A DNA stretch of 64,000 bases from Acridotheres tristis (Eukaryota > Chordata > Aves > Passeriformes > Sturnidae): positions 434,001 through 498,000 of the forward strand of contig CM072899.1 in assembly GCA_037013685.1 (NCBI GenBank), read 5' to 3'. How positions within the stretch are numbered: the stretch's first letter is position 1; each line of letters starts with the position of its first letter. Under the pieces are notes generated by a model. It was not told where the DNA came from and searched no databases. It saw only the letters and a list, made by a program, of their open reading frames with translations. Made by a program: the position numbers and the translations under genes. This document shows positions 33,401-43,903 of the stretch, one piece after another.

Positions 33401-34180
33401 TTGGGTGCTAAGGCAGGACCTGTTGATACAGCTCTGTCAGTGCCAAGCTACAACTGCACTTCACTACAGAGATAAAAAAGGAACAGAGTAAGAAGTAGTT
33501 CTCTGTTAATATGACAAGGTAACAGCTCTTTGCTGGCAGGAGAGATGTAAGGTTCAAAAAACAAAGGTGATGTAGTGCAGCACCAACAGCTGCCGTGTTC
33601 TGTGTCTCCAGTGAGTTTACTCTTGGGAAATGTGTATGGGAGCCTCTCCCCAGCACGCTGTGTCAGAGCTGTGCCATTCCCACAGAGGGGACAGCAGCAG
33701 GGCTGGGCTCTGCTGCCCCAGCTCATACCAGGTTTTCTTGCCCAGCTGGGTGCTCCCCTGCCTGGGCAATCTCTCCCAGTCTGCCTGCTTTACTGCAGGT
33801 CTCATGAGCCTGAGCAGAGCCCAGCCCTCCTTGGGACCCTTGGACTGGACTGGAACACTTCCCATCACCAAGCAGGAATTTACAGCAGCTTCCCAGAGGG
33901 GCTGCAGAAGGTTTAGCCACATATCAATGGCCAAAGCCATCCCCCTTCCCCAGCTTCATCAACCCAAGGAATGGCACAAGGGATTCTGCCTTTCAGAGAC
34001 CTCAGGAAGGCAGAAAGACCAAGGGACAGTTGGGGTCATGTCACGAGCTGCCTGACTCTGGGATGAGTAACTGGTGGCAGTGCTGCAGCTCTGGCACTTG
34101 CACAGGGTTCTGAAAGGTTTCAATAAACAGCTTGGTGTCTGATCATCTGTGGCTTGGTGTGGCCTCTGCTCTGGCTCCAG
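27409..34180. other. Intergenic, no gene recognised
   Basis: Mixed unique sequence. Many modest open frames exist on both strands but none shows a recognisable motif or paired splice sites. AT-rich 31640-32050 is unusually low in repeats and could be a conserved noncoding element. Confidence 0.45.
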
Positions 34181-34184
34181 CCTT

Positions 34185-34375
34185 CTCTGGCAAAGCTTCA
34201 CGGCTGTGAGAGTGGCTATGATGGATTTTCCATGTCTGAAAGTATTCAAGGTGAGGCTGGACAGTGCTTGGAGCACTCTGGTCTGCTGGAAGGTGTCCCT
34301 GTCCAAGGCAGGGGGCTGGAAGGAGATGAGCCCCAAGGTCCCTTCCAGCCCAAACCAGCCTGTGAATCCGTGCCC
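34185..34375 (+). mobile_element. CR1 LINE 3' end fragment
   Basis: The plus strand matches the avian CR1 3' terminus in order: 'gtattcaaggtgaggctgga', 'tggtctgctggaaggtgtcc', 'ctgtccaaggcagggggctg', 'aaggtcccttccagcccaaa' and a terminal 'gtgaatccgtg'. It is 5'-truncated as usual for CR1. It is younger than the copy in IRAK2 intron 4, judging by match quality. Confidence 0.85.
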
Positions 34376-35985
34376 AGAGGTGTGCCCAGCTCATGGTGAC
34401 ACACGTGAGTGTCTCTGGGAGCAGCATGTCAATGCTCTGCTGAGCTGCTCTGTGTATGCTCAGCACATCGTCAAACACTTACAGTTCGGAGCTGGAAACA
34501 AAGAGTGCAAGACAGCTTCTGCTTAAAAAAATTTCCTTAATTTAGGAATTGCTTTAAGCCAACATTACCTCTGCTTCCTGAGCACACACAAGGCTACTGC
34601 CCTGGAAATAATCTGCATTAGCCTTACTGGAGTGACCATGTTGCCATAGCTACTGTTGGTTTCTCTATACCTCAAGCTTGAAGTGTTTATTATGATTAAA
34701 TCCCATCCTGTCCCATTCCTCATTAAAAAATTCTGGGTTGAGAGTGTCATAAAGTGAATTATAATGTAATCCTTCCTTTTAAGAAGCTGTTTCAAGTAGA
34801 AATTCCATAAAGTATCTTAGGCATTGATATTTATTAAAGATCATTAATTCATGATTGGATTATTTTTCTTCAGCCATCACTACTTCTTTATTCTTCATAA
34901 TATCTGAGTAGCAGAAACCCCTGGTGCTGTTGGATCATTTCATGACTGGGATTTTTCTTACACCACTACATTGCTGACCACTCTGAGAAAAGATGCTCAA
35001 CACGCTCAGCTTTGACCTCAGAGGTGTCCTCACAGGTTTGAACCAATTTGGCAAGAAAATCAGAATCGGTCTTATGGCACAAGTGGTTATCAGGAATGCT
35101 GGTCCTTGCTCTCTGAATCCCTGTGGGTGCTGCAAGGAGAAGTGACTGCTTCTAGGATGAATCCTTTATCAAATGGCCTGTCCCTCTCTTTCCTTGCTTA
35201 ATTTGGTTTGCTTTTTCTTTGTGGAGAGTGAGCTCAGAACCATAAAGTCCTTTCAGAGTGTTCTTGGCTGTGAAAGAACACAACATGGTCATCCCTGGAC
35301 TTTTCTGGCCATTGTGTAGATTGGCTTTTGCTTGCTTTGGGAGGATACACCATTGATGTATCAGTCATTTCACACCCCAGTGGCATCCTCTCCAGAGACC
35401 TGATGGTCTGGGGGATCATTCTTTGATACCTCTCGACTGTCCTTGGTGTTGCCTTTCCAGCCCTGCTCCAGGTACAGCTCAGGGCAGTAACACAGCATCC
35501 CAGCCCAGCCCCTTCCCAGATCCCTGGCATCTGGCAGGGGATGCAGTAACTCACCCTAGGGACTGGTACATGCTCTGCAGCTGCTCCTGCCCTGCCCCAA
35601 AACACTGACCCACAGCCACTGTGCCTTCCCTGTGGTCCCTGTCCTCTGCCTCTCCCTGTGCCCAGTGGGACTCTAGCAGAGTTTTTGCTTTCCCCAAGAC
35701 TCTGGAGTTGGAGTAACACTGCTCAGCCCTGAGCCTGGGCCTCACATTCTGCTGTGGCTGCATTTCCCTGGAAGGACTCGCTTTTCCTCCCTCCTCCCCA
35801 GGCCTTTCCCCAGCCACTGAGATGCAGAATGCTCCTCTGTGCCGCCTGCTCGCACTAGGTAAATTATTTGCGTAATGTGCTGGGGTTATTTTTTAAAGTT
35901 GGCAGAGTAACTGTGAATCATCAAATCTCCCTGAATTCACTCCTCACAAGACACCCATAAAAGACCCCATTGTGTGGAGCAGTGA
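34376..35985. other. Intergenic sequence upstream of the SRGAP3 CpG island
   Basis: Unique, AT-rich to 35000, then increasingly GC-rich. No coding segment was recognised. Confidence 0.45.
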
Positions 35986-36829
35986 TGGGAGCAGAGCCGG
36001 GCCGGACAGAGAGCCCACTCTGAGATCTGCGGGGCTGATCCGAGCATCGCCCGCCCGAGGCTGGGCTGTGCCTCGGCACCGGCAGCTCTATGGGCTGGCT
36101 CCCAGGCGCTCACCTGGGACCCGACACAGCGCCCGAACCGCCGATCGCTTCTGCTGGAACCAACACTTTCTCCTTTTTTCCTCAATTTTAACAAGAAGTG
36201 ACAAATCTGCTCCAGTGCACCCGCGCTATCCCAGCGGTCACTGGATGGTGCCGGAGCCCCGGGGTCCGCTCCGGGAGGAGGACGGCGGTGGAAACCGGCG
36301 GTACCGGGGTTACCGGGGGCTGCCCGGGCACGGCGGTACCGGCGGTACCGGCGGCACCGGAGTCTGCCCGGGCACGGCGGGGCCGCCCGGCCGGGGGCGC
36401 GGCCGAGCCGAGCCGAGCGCTGCGGAGCCGGGGCGGAGCCGGGGCGGGGGAGCGGCTCCGGAGCGCCCGCCCCGCGCGCAACCTGAGCGCAGGAGCGGCG
36501 CCAGGGCCCCGCCTCGGCCGGCGGCGGGAGCGGCTGCGCTCGGCTCGGCTCTGCCCTGCCCGGCTCGGCTCTGCCCGGCCCGGCTCCGCTCCCGGCGGCG
36601 CTGCGCTCCCCGCGCTGCGGGCGGTGCGCGGTGGCCGCGGTGTCCCGGCGGTGTCCGGGCGTTTTCCCGCCCGCGTCCCGGCTTTTTTCCGGTGTTTTCC
36701 CGGCCGTGCGCGGTGTCCCCGGCGCCGCCAATGCCGGCGGCCGCTGGCGGCGGCGGGGCCGCGGCCGGGTGAGGCGGCGGCGGAGCGCGGCGGGCGGCGG
36801 TGCCGGCGGGGCCCGCGCCCTCCCGCACC
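35986..36829 (+). promoter_or_regulatory. SRGAP3 promoter and 5' UTR CpG island
   Basis: GC content and CpG density rise from about 36000 and peak at 36380-36820, where the 5' UTR of SRGAP3 must lie. Short ggtaccggc tandem copies occur at 36298-36360. Pyrimidine-flanked GGGGCGG/GGGCGG boxes are frequent, and no TATA box is visible. The transcription start cannot be located from sequence. Confidence 0.6.
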
Positions 36830-36896
36830 ATGTCAGCGCAGGGCAAGTTCAAGAAGGACAAAGAGATCATCGCCGACTACGAGGCGCAGGTCAAAG
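36830..36896 (+). CDS. SRGAP3: SRGAP3 coding exon 1 (N-terminus of F-BAR domain)
   Basis: The ATG in context caccATG begins MSAQGKFKKDKEIIADYEAQ VK: 22 codons plus one base up to the donor AAAG/GTGCGG (phase 1). Human SRGAP3 begins MSSQTKFKKDKEIIAEYEAQ. SRGAP3 (WRP/MEGAP) is an inverse F-BAR, RhoGAP and SH3 protein that turns off Rac1 and shapes neuronal protrusions. The SLIT-ROBO GAP paralogues share this N-terminus, so the paralogue is fixed by divergent adjacency to THUMPD3, as in human. Coding exon 2 (expected EIR..QLVEQ..CLEQQ wording) was not found before 64000, so the rest of the gene lies outside. Upstream noncoding exons are possible. Confidence 0.9.
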
Positions 36897-37095
36897 GTGC
36901 GGAGCGGGGCCGGTGCGGGGCCGCCTTTGTGTGCGGGGCGGGGCGGGCTCGGGCCGGCTCCGGCCGCGGGGGCTGCGCCGCCGCCCCCCGCCCCTCCCGC
37001 GCTGCGGCAGCGCCGGGCTCGGGGCCGCGGAGGCACCGGCGGGGGAGCCCCGGCCCGGCCCGGCCCTGCCCCGGGCGCTGCCATCGCCGTGCGGG

Positions 37096-37170
37096 GCGCC
37101 GGCGATGGGCACGGATCGCTCGGGCCCCGGAGCGCCGGCGATGGGCACGGATCGCTCGGGCCCCGGAGCG
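37096..37170. repeat. 36-bp tandem duplication
   Basis: Two perfect copies of a 36-bp GC-rich unit (gccggcgatgggcacggatc, then gctcgggccccggagc) lie about 200 bp into the SRGAP3 intron, within the CpG island. Confidence 0.9.
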
Positions 37171-40100
37171 GCGGCTGCCGGAGCCCCGGGGCTGTGGGGG
37201 GTCGGGAGCGCTGCTCCCGGTGGGGAGCGCATCCATCCTGCGGTCCTTATGTAAGGAAGTTCGCCTTGGTGCTCCGGCCCCTCGCCTCCAGGCCCGCAGT
37301 CATTATTATGCAAGTGCGGGTAGTGGTGCGGGGCGCGGAGCTGTGCGGCAGGCGCTGCGTTCCTGAGTGTTGGACAGGAATAAACCTAGAGGTTGTGTCT
37401 GTTGGGACCACTGAGCATCAAATCCCAGGCTCCAAGTTAATTGTTGTTTCGAAGGAAAGTTGGTAGCCTGTGACACACGGCAGCTCTGCAGCCCAGGGAA
37501 GGGCTGGGCGGGTTGGAGGCACAGGGAAATGAGCCAGTGAAACCCTCTGGTTATTGCACACCCAGGGATTTTCACGTTGGTACCAAACTGCATTAATGGG
37601 CATTTCGGGATAACTTAATAAATCTGCTCCTTATTGCGGTAATTGCTAATTTTCTTAGCTGATGACAGCTCCTTTTCCCACCTTCAGACAGAGGATACTC
37701 TCAGCTGCTTACTTCATGCCTTTTCCTTGCATTGCCTTCTTCAGTCCCCTCACTATTGTATAAAACCCGCTCCACTCCCCCTTTGCTTGGCTGTTTTATG
37801 TGGATGTGTGTTCACCACTTCATTATATTCAAGTCTAGGACGTGGTTAATTAAAAGTGTAAGACAGCTTTTCTGCAGATCGCCTTGTGCTTGTGCAAACT
37901 CAAGAGCTTCCATTTTTCTCCAGACCCCGGCTCCGCTGGGTGAGGGCTGGTCTGCACAGGCTCGGCTCGGGAAAGTCTCTGCCTAACTGCGGCAGCGTGA
38001 TGCCAGAGGGAGGGATTCTGGGGAAGGGGCTGGCTGTTGGTTTCGTGCCATTGTTTACTTTCGTGAATTTCAGTCTTTTGTAGCTGGCCTCCAAGAGTGA
38101 CGGCACAGTCACAACACGCCCTGCTCGGTGCCAATTACCTTTCTGCTTGTGTGTAATTTGGGCAAATTGATGTTATTGCACCCTGCAGTTAAGCAGATGA
38201 AATATTCTTTTAGTCTGTGGTATTGTTCGCTTTATGGGAGGGGATTTGCGTTTGTTCCCAGGGACTGTCCCGTGGTTTCACGTTATTCTCGAAGATGTCC
38301 TGGGCTGGGTGATTCCTTCTCCTCGGGTTCTTGGGGTGCAGAGGGGTCACTGGGGGCAGGACTGGTTCTGAGCTGTTCCAAAAGCTTTGCTGTGGATGCC
38401 TCCAGTGCTTTTTTTCTGATTGTTGTTTGTGACTGGAGTACTCCCGGGCCATGATCATTCTTGGCCTGGCTTCTGTAGCCTCATGGTTTCCATATGTGAG
38501 GCAGTTGATGCTGGAGTGTGTGTGAGGGTGTTACATTACACCAGCGATCACGTTTTGTGCAGCTGTAATGCAGACGGTTTGCTGATGGGCCAGTAATAAT
38601 TTCCTTGATGCTGTTCTGTGCCTAACTACACCTCCAGGAATGTCTGATTCCTGATGTAGGCTCTTTGGTTTGTGTTTTCACCTGAATAAAGGCTGATTCT
38701 TCTGTTGGCAGGGTGTGGCTGTGCCTGTAGCTGGTGAGAGGTGGGTCAGACCCCAGGGCCGTGTGTGCTGGCTCCATCCCTTCACACACTGCCTCTGGTA
38801 CAGGACCGGGTTTTGGGGTGCCCGTGGGGAGATGCTCACAGCTGTGACTGGATACCATCACTTGCTGTCACTTCTCTGTGGGGACCAGGGTGGCTCTGAT
38901 GCTGAGCTGTGGGAGGAGGATAACCATCAGAGTTTGGAGGGATTGGTGCAGAGATCTGCTGTAGCCTGTGCTTCCTCACTGAATGGCAGCAGTGTACACA
39001 GAGGTGGCTGAGCAGGCAGGACAGCAGTTGGTCATTGCATTTGTGGGGACCCAAGGCAGGCTGGTGGCCGAGGATGCACTGAGAAGGAGCAGGGCTTTTC
39101 TGTGCTCAGCTGTGTGTTGAGTGTGCCAGCCCGACATGGGCCAGGGTTTGTGTTCATGGAAACCTTCCCTGAGGCTGTGACAGTGACCATGAATGAACAC
39201 CCACCTCCACTGTGCACAGTCTGGTCTCTCCTGGCTTGACCGAAGGATTGGATGTAGGCTACCTCATTATCCCAGAAATCCTGTTTATTTTCTGCAAGGA
39301 TTGAGTCATTACTCTATTCATATCTAGTCCCTCGCTACCCTCATGAAGACAGATGCCCAAACCTCCAGAGAAAGACTGAAATGGAAGGGAAATAGGGATA
39401 AAGAAGAGGGGAAGTGGTGGCAAGGGGCACTAACATTCAAAGTGTTGATACAGAAATGATGAAATGTGAAGATGATAATAGATGAAAATTTGAGGCGGTG
39501 ATCTCACACTACACAGGATAGGCCTGGGATCTGAACACAGAGCTTATCCCCATGGCATGGACAGGAGAATGGGAGGGAGAAAGGTGGAAAACCCTGCGGG
39601 TGAGCTCCCAGGCGTGTGTCAGCATGGATGGAAGAGAAGTAACCCCAGCAGAGCTGCACTGGAAATGCATTTGCAGACGAGGTCAGAGAGGGTTGGGGTG
39701 GGCAGGGTGCTGCTGTTGAGGGGTGTCAGCCAGTGCTGGGTGAGGCAATGATCCCCCAGCAGTGTCTGAGGTGAGTAAAGCCTCTGTACCAGAGAGAGGA
39801 GCTCACCTGGGAGGGGGGAAAAGCTGCTGAGACTGATTCCAGAGGAGTTTTGCTGAAGCCTCCAGCTCTGGTTGTTGGGAATTAGAGCAGGGCTGGGGGG
39901 TTTGGGGATGGCCTGTCAGTGCTGCAGGCTGAGCCCAGCCCTGCCCGAGCTGCGGGTGCAGCAATCGAGGAGCCCAGGCACTTGTGCCCAGTGAGATTGG
40001 AAGGAGCAGGGTTGAACTGGGAATTATCTTTGTGCACAAGGTGATTCACTGGCTGTGACGGCTCTGTATCTCCCTTCCTTCCCTGCAGATTGTCTGCTCC

Positions 40101-40197
40101 TCTCATGGTGGGAAGGAGTTGTCCTGAAAATGCTTGGAAAGATAGTGGGGCTGTGTGAGGTGCAAGTGGATCTGCACGAGTGCCCTGCTGGCCACGC

Positions 40198-40795
40198 TGG
40201 CCTGGGTGCCCCAGGCAGGGCTGGGGGCTGTTCCTGGGTGCCCCAGGGAGGGCTGGGGGCTGTTCCTGGGTGTCCCAGGCAGGGCTGGGGGCTGTTCTGG
40301 GTGCCCCAGGGAGGGCTGGGGGCTGTTCCTGGGTGCCCCAGGCAGGGCTGGGGGCTGTTTTGGGTGCCCCAGGGAGGGCTGGGGGCTGTTCCTGGGTGCC
40401 CCAGGCAGGGCTGGGGGCTGTTCCTGGGTGCCCCAGGCAGGGCTGGGGGCTGTTCCTGGGTGCCCCAGGGAGGGCTGGGGGCTGTTCCTGGGTGTCCCAG
40501 GCAGGGCTGGGGGCTGTTCTGGGTGCCCCAGGGAGGGCTGGGGGCTGTTCCTGGGTGCCCCAGGCAGGGCTGGGGGCTGTTCCTGGGTGCCCCAGGGAGG
40601 GCTGGGGGCTGTTCCTGGGTGTCCCAGGCAGGGCTGGGGGCTGTTCCTGGGTGTCCCAGGCAGGGCTGGGGGCTGTTCTGGGTGCCCCAGGGAGGGCTGG
40701 GGGCTGTTCCTGGGTGCCCCAGGGAGGGCTGGGGGCTGTTCCTGGGTGTCCCAGGGAGGGCTGGGGGCTGTTCTGGGTGCCCCAGGCAGGGCTGG
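40198..40795. repeat. About 32-bp G-rich minisatellite, about 19 copies
   Basis: The unit is cctgggtgccccaggcaggg plus ctgggggctgtt, with variants cagggagg for caggcagg and ttctggg/ttttggg for ttcctggg (31 bp). Each unit has G runs of 3-5 on the plus strand, which suits G-quadruplex formation. All frames are open on both strands. Confidence 0.96.
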
Positions 40796-42529
40796 TGACA
40801 GGGGCTGGCTGCTGCAGGGTGTGTGAGGCTCTCCTGGTGCCACTGTGCTGCTGGCAGTGGCAGGCTGTGGCTCTGGCTGTGGCTGCTGCTGTCCCTGCTC
40901 CTGCAGCCCTGCATGCACACCCGTGTGTCACCTCTCCTGCACACACAGTGCTGGCAGGCTCCTTCCCACCGGGCAGTGTCTCTGTCACTTACCCCGGCTC
41001 CGTCCTGCCCTTCTGCTGCTTTTTCATCCTCCAGCTGCCAGGAGAGGGGAGAGCTGGCCCAGCACTGCCAGGAGATGCTTGCTGGATGGTACCAGGAAGA
41101 AAATATTTAAGAATACTTTTAGGAGACAGGTTTTCTCATGTGCCTTAGCCTTGCAGACGGGAGTGGTGGTGTTAAAAATAAACACCAATGGAGATACGGC
41201 TGCAGATTTACAACTGCCACATGAGAGCTGCCTGTGGAACACAGAGCACCGCAGATCCCTGCATGCACAATTCAAAGTGCGTGTTTTCAGACGTGCATTT
41301 TTAATTGGGCTGCCTGGCCAGAAATCGAAATAAATGTCTCTCCCTCATTATGGTCACATGCCTGATTTGTGGCAGCAAAACAAACCAGTTTTAATTATGC
41401 ACATGCAACCGCCTATGGTCCAGCATTGGCAATCCTGCAGAAAATTGCACATTGTGTTGATTGGCTGTTTAATTTTATATTGCTTCCTGCAGTTTTGCCT
41501 TAACCCTGGCGAAACACAGGTCCCTGTGTGATCCCTCTGGCTGCTGTTGGCAGGAGGCTGCTGTGAGGCAGTGGCATCTTGTGTCCTGTGACTGGCAGGT
41601 GACATGATGATCCTTTGTGGTCCTGGAGGTGGGGCTCTCCAAATGGTGTATCTGGCTGTATAGTGGCAAAGAGATGATTCCTTGGCCTCTGGGATTCTTA
41701 GTTGCTGTGTAAATTGATAATAAAACTAGAGTTTTGATGGGTTTAGCATATAAAAACACTGAAAAGATCTGCAGACTTGGGCCAAAGGAAACGAATGTAT
41801 TCTTTCCCGTTTTCATAAAGTTGAGGTTAATTTATTGTTGCCCATTAGCTTCCTTTGACTTCTTCTATTGCAGTAGCTGCATCCCTTCTTTTGTGTCTAT
41901 TTTCTTTTCCTACCTCTTGCTCTCCTTCCACTTTGCTCAGAAAATGTTGGGAAAATTCTCATGCCAAATAATTTTCTAGGATATTGGTTTGCTCAGGGGA
42001 GGAGCTTTGTTTCTCGAGGAGGAGAGTCACCAAGGCTTGAACCTGACAGCTCATTCAGTGAAATGGTTCTGTGCAAGAGAGAAAGTCGCACCCCTTTGTG
42101 GGGGCTGGTGGGAAAGTGCTCAGTGTTAATCACAGAAACAGATAGGAAATGTCTGTTGGCTTAATTGTTGTGCTTAACAAAATGTTAGTGGGGAAGTGTG
42201 AGCCAAGGGCACCCAGCGTGCCTGGCACAGCTCAGCTGGCTTTGGGGGAGCTGCCTGCAGCAGGGAGCAGATCCTGCTGGGACACTTCAGGAGAGCTGCT
42301 CCTGCTTGTTACCTCCCCCTTCCCTGCTGTGTTTCCTCCATGGGCCTGGCAGCTGGGTTCTACAGAGCCCTCTGTGCAGGCCATGTGCAGGGATAGCAGG
42401 GAGTTTGGATGGGATTCCTAATAGAGATTAATTGTCAGTTTCTAATGGAAGCAATTAGAATTTATCAGAGCTGTTCCTGCAAAGTGCAAGTCCTGAGCAG
42501 CAGGGGCTGGGATGGTTCAGCTGAGTCAG

Positions 42530-42896
42530 CAGCTCCTGTGTGTGAGTGCCCACCCCAGTCTGGGAGCTGCTGCTGCCATGGTCAGCCATCCTCAGTGTGT
42601 GTGAGTGCCCACCCCAGCTCTGGGAGCTGCTGCTGCCATGGTCAGCCATCCTCAGAGTGTGTGAGTGCCCACCCCAGTCTGGGAGCTGCTGCTGCCATGG
42701 TCAGCCATCCTCAGAGTGTGTGAGTGCCCACCCCAGTCTGGGAGCTGCTGCTGCCATGGTCAGCCATCCTCAGTGTGTGTGAGTGCCCACCCCAGTCTGG
42801 GAGCTGCTGCTGCCATGGTCAGCCATCCTCAGTGTGTGTGAGTGCCCACCCCAGTCTGGGAGCTGCTGCTGCCATGGTCAGCCATCCTCAGCAGCT
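42530..42896. repeat. 59-bp minisatellite, 6 copies
   Basis: Six near-identical copies with starts at about 42542, 42601, 42661, 42720, 42779 and 42838. The unit is gtgagtgcccaccccagtct, then gggagctgctgctgccatgg, then tcagccatcctcagwgtgt. One copy has a single-base insertion (60 bp). High identity suggests recent expansion. Confidence 0.95.
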
Positions 42897-43777
42897 CCTG
42901 CATGGCCAGAGCTCAGACCTGCTGAGCAGTATGTCCAGGAGCTGGGCTCCTGCCATGCTCTGAGGTGGTTCAGATACCAAAGAAGGGTATTTTGGTGCTG
43001 TAGGCCTGGCTGTGTTCTTCCCTGATGGCTGGCAGGTGCCTGTGTGTGCAGCTAGCTGTATTTGTCAGTCTCCCTCTCCTCCTGATAACAATAAAACCCT
43101 CTTACAACATTTACTCAAGGCCTGCAGCTAGTCCTGGTTCCAGGTGGAGTGTTTTAAGGGCTGTTAGAGTGCAGCACCAAATGCCCTTCAGGTGCTCAGC
43201 AGGTATTTATAAGCCTCTGTAAGGTGTAATGCTGTAAGTTCTGTGTGCAGTTTCAGCCCCTGTCAGGAGCAGGATTTACTCTCCCTTTTGCTGGCCTATG
43301 GAAGATGGGGGAAACCCTCCTCCTTGAGCTCTCCGATTTTCTCCTGCCTGGTTTGGCTTGGTTTCAGCAGCTGTTTGTGAAGCTCCCACGCCTGGCAGCA
43401 GCAGCAGTCACCTCCTGAAATGCTTTTGCTGCCCTGGGAGGTGCCCGTGCTGCTGGCAGGTGATGGCACAGGTCAGGTCACACAGGTGACACCTGGCTGG
43501 GGCTGCAGAGGGTTCAGGGTGTGTGCAGGTGTGCTCCTCGTGCCACTCTCCAGCAAAACTGGCCTGAAGAAGTTTCCCCTTTCTTACAGCCTGGGTGGCT
43601 CTGCAGTCCTGGCTGTTGATTTCATCCCAGGAGGCTTTTGCTGAGCTGCCAGCAAGCCCTCCTCCTGAAAAGGTGAATATTCCTTCTAATACCTGATGTG
43701 CTGTGTGTGCCCCAGCCCTGTGTGTTAGTGGCATTGACTGAGGACCTGGAGATGGGCGAGCAGCACGAGCCCCAGCC

Positions 43778-43903
43778 ATACCTGGGGTGCTGGTGGGCTG
43801 TACCTGGGGTGCTGGTGGGCTGTACCTGGGGTGCTGGGGTGCTGGTGGGCTGTACCTGGGGTGCTGGTGGGCTGTACCTGGGGTGCTGGTGGGTTGTACC
43901 TGT
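43778..43903. repeat. 22-bp minisatellite, about 5-6 copies
   Basis: The unit is cctggggtgctggtgggctg ta, with one copy carrying an internal ggggtgct duplication. Confidence 0.9.
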
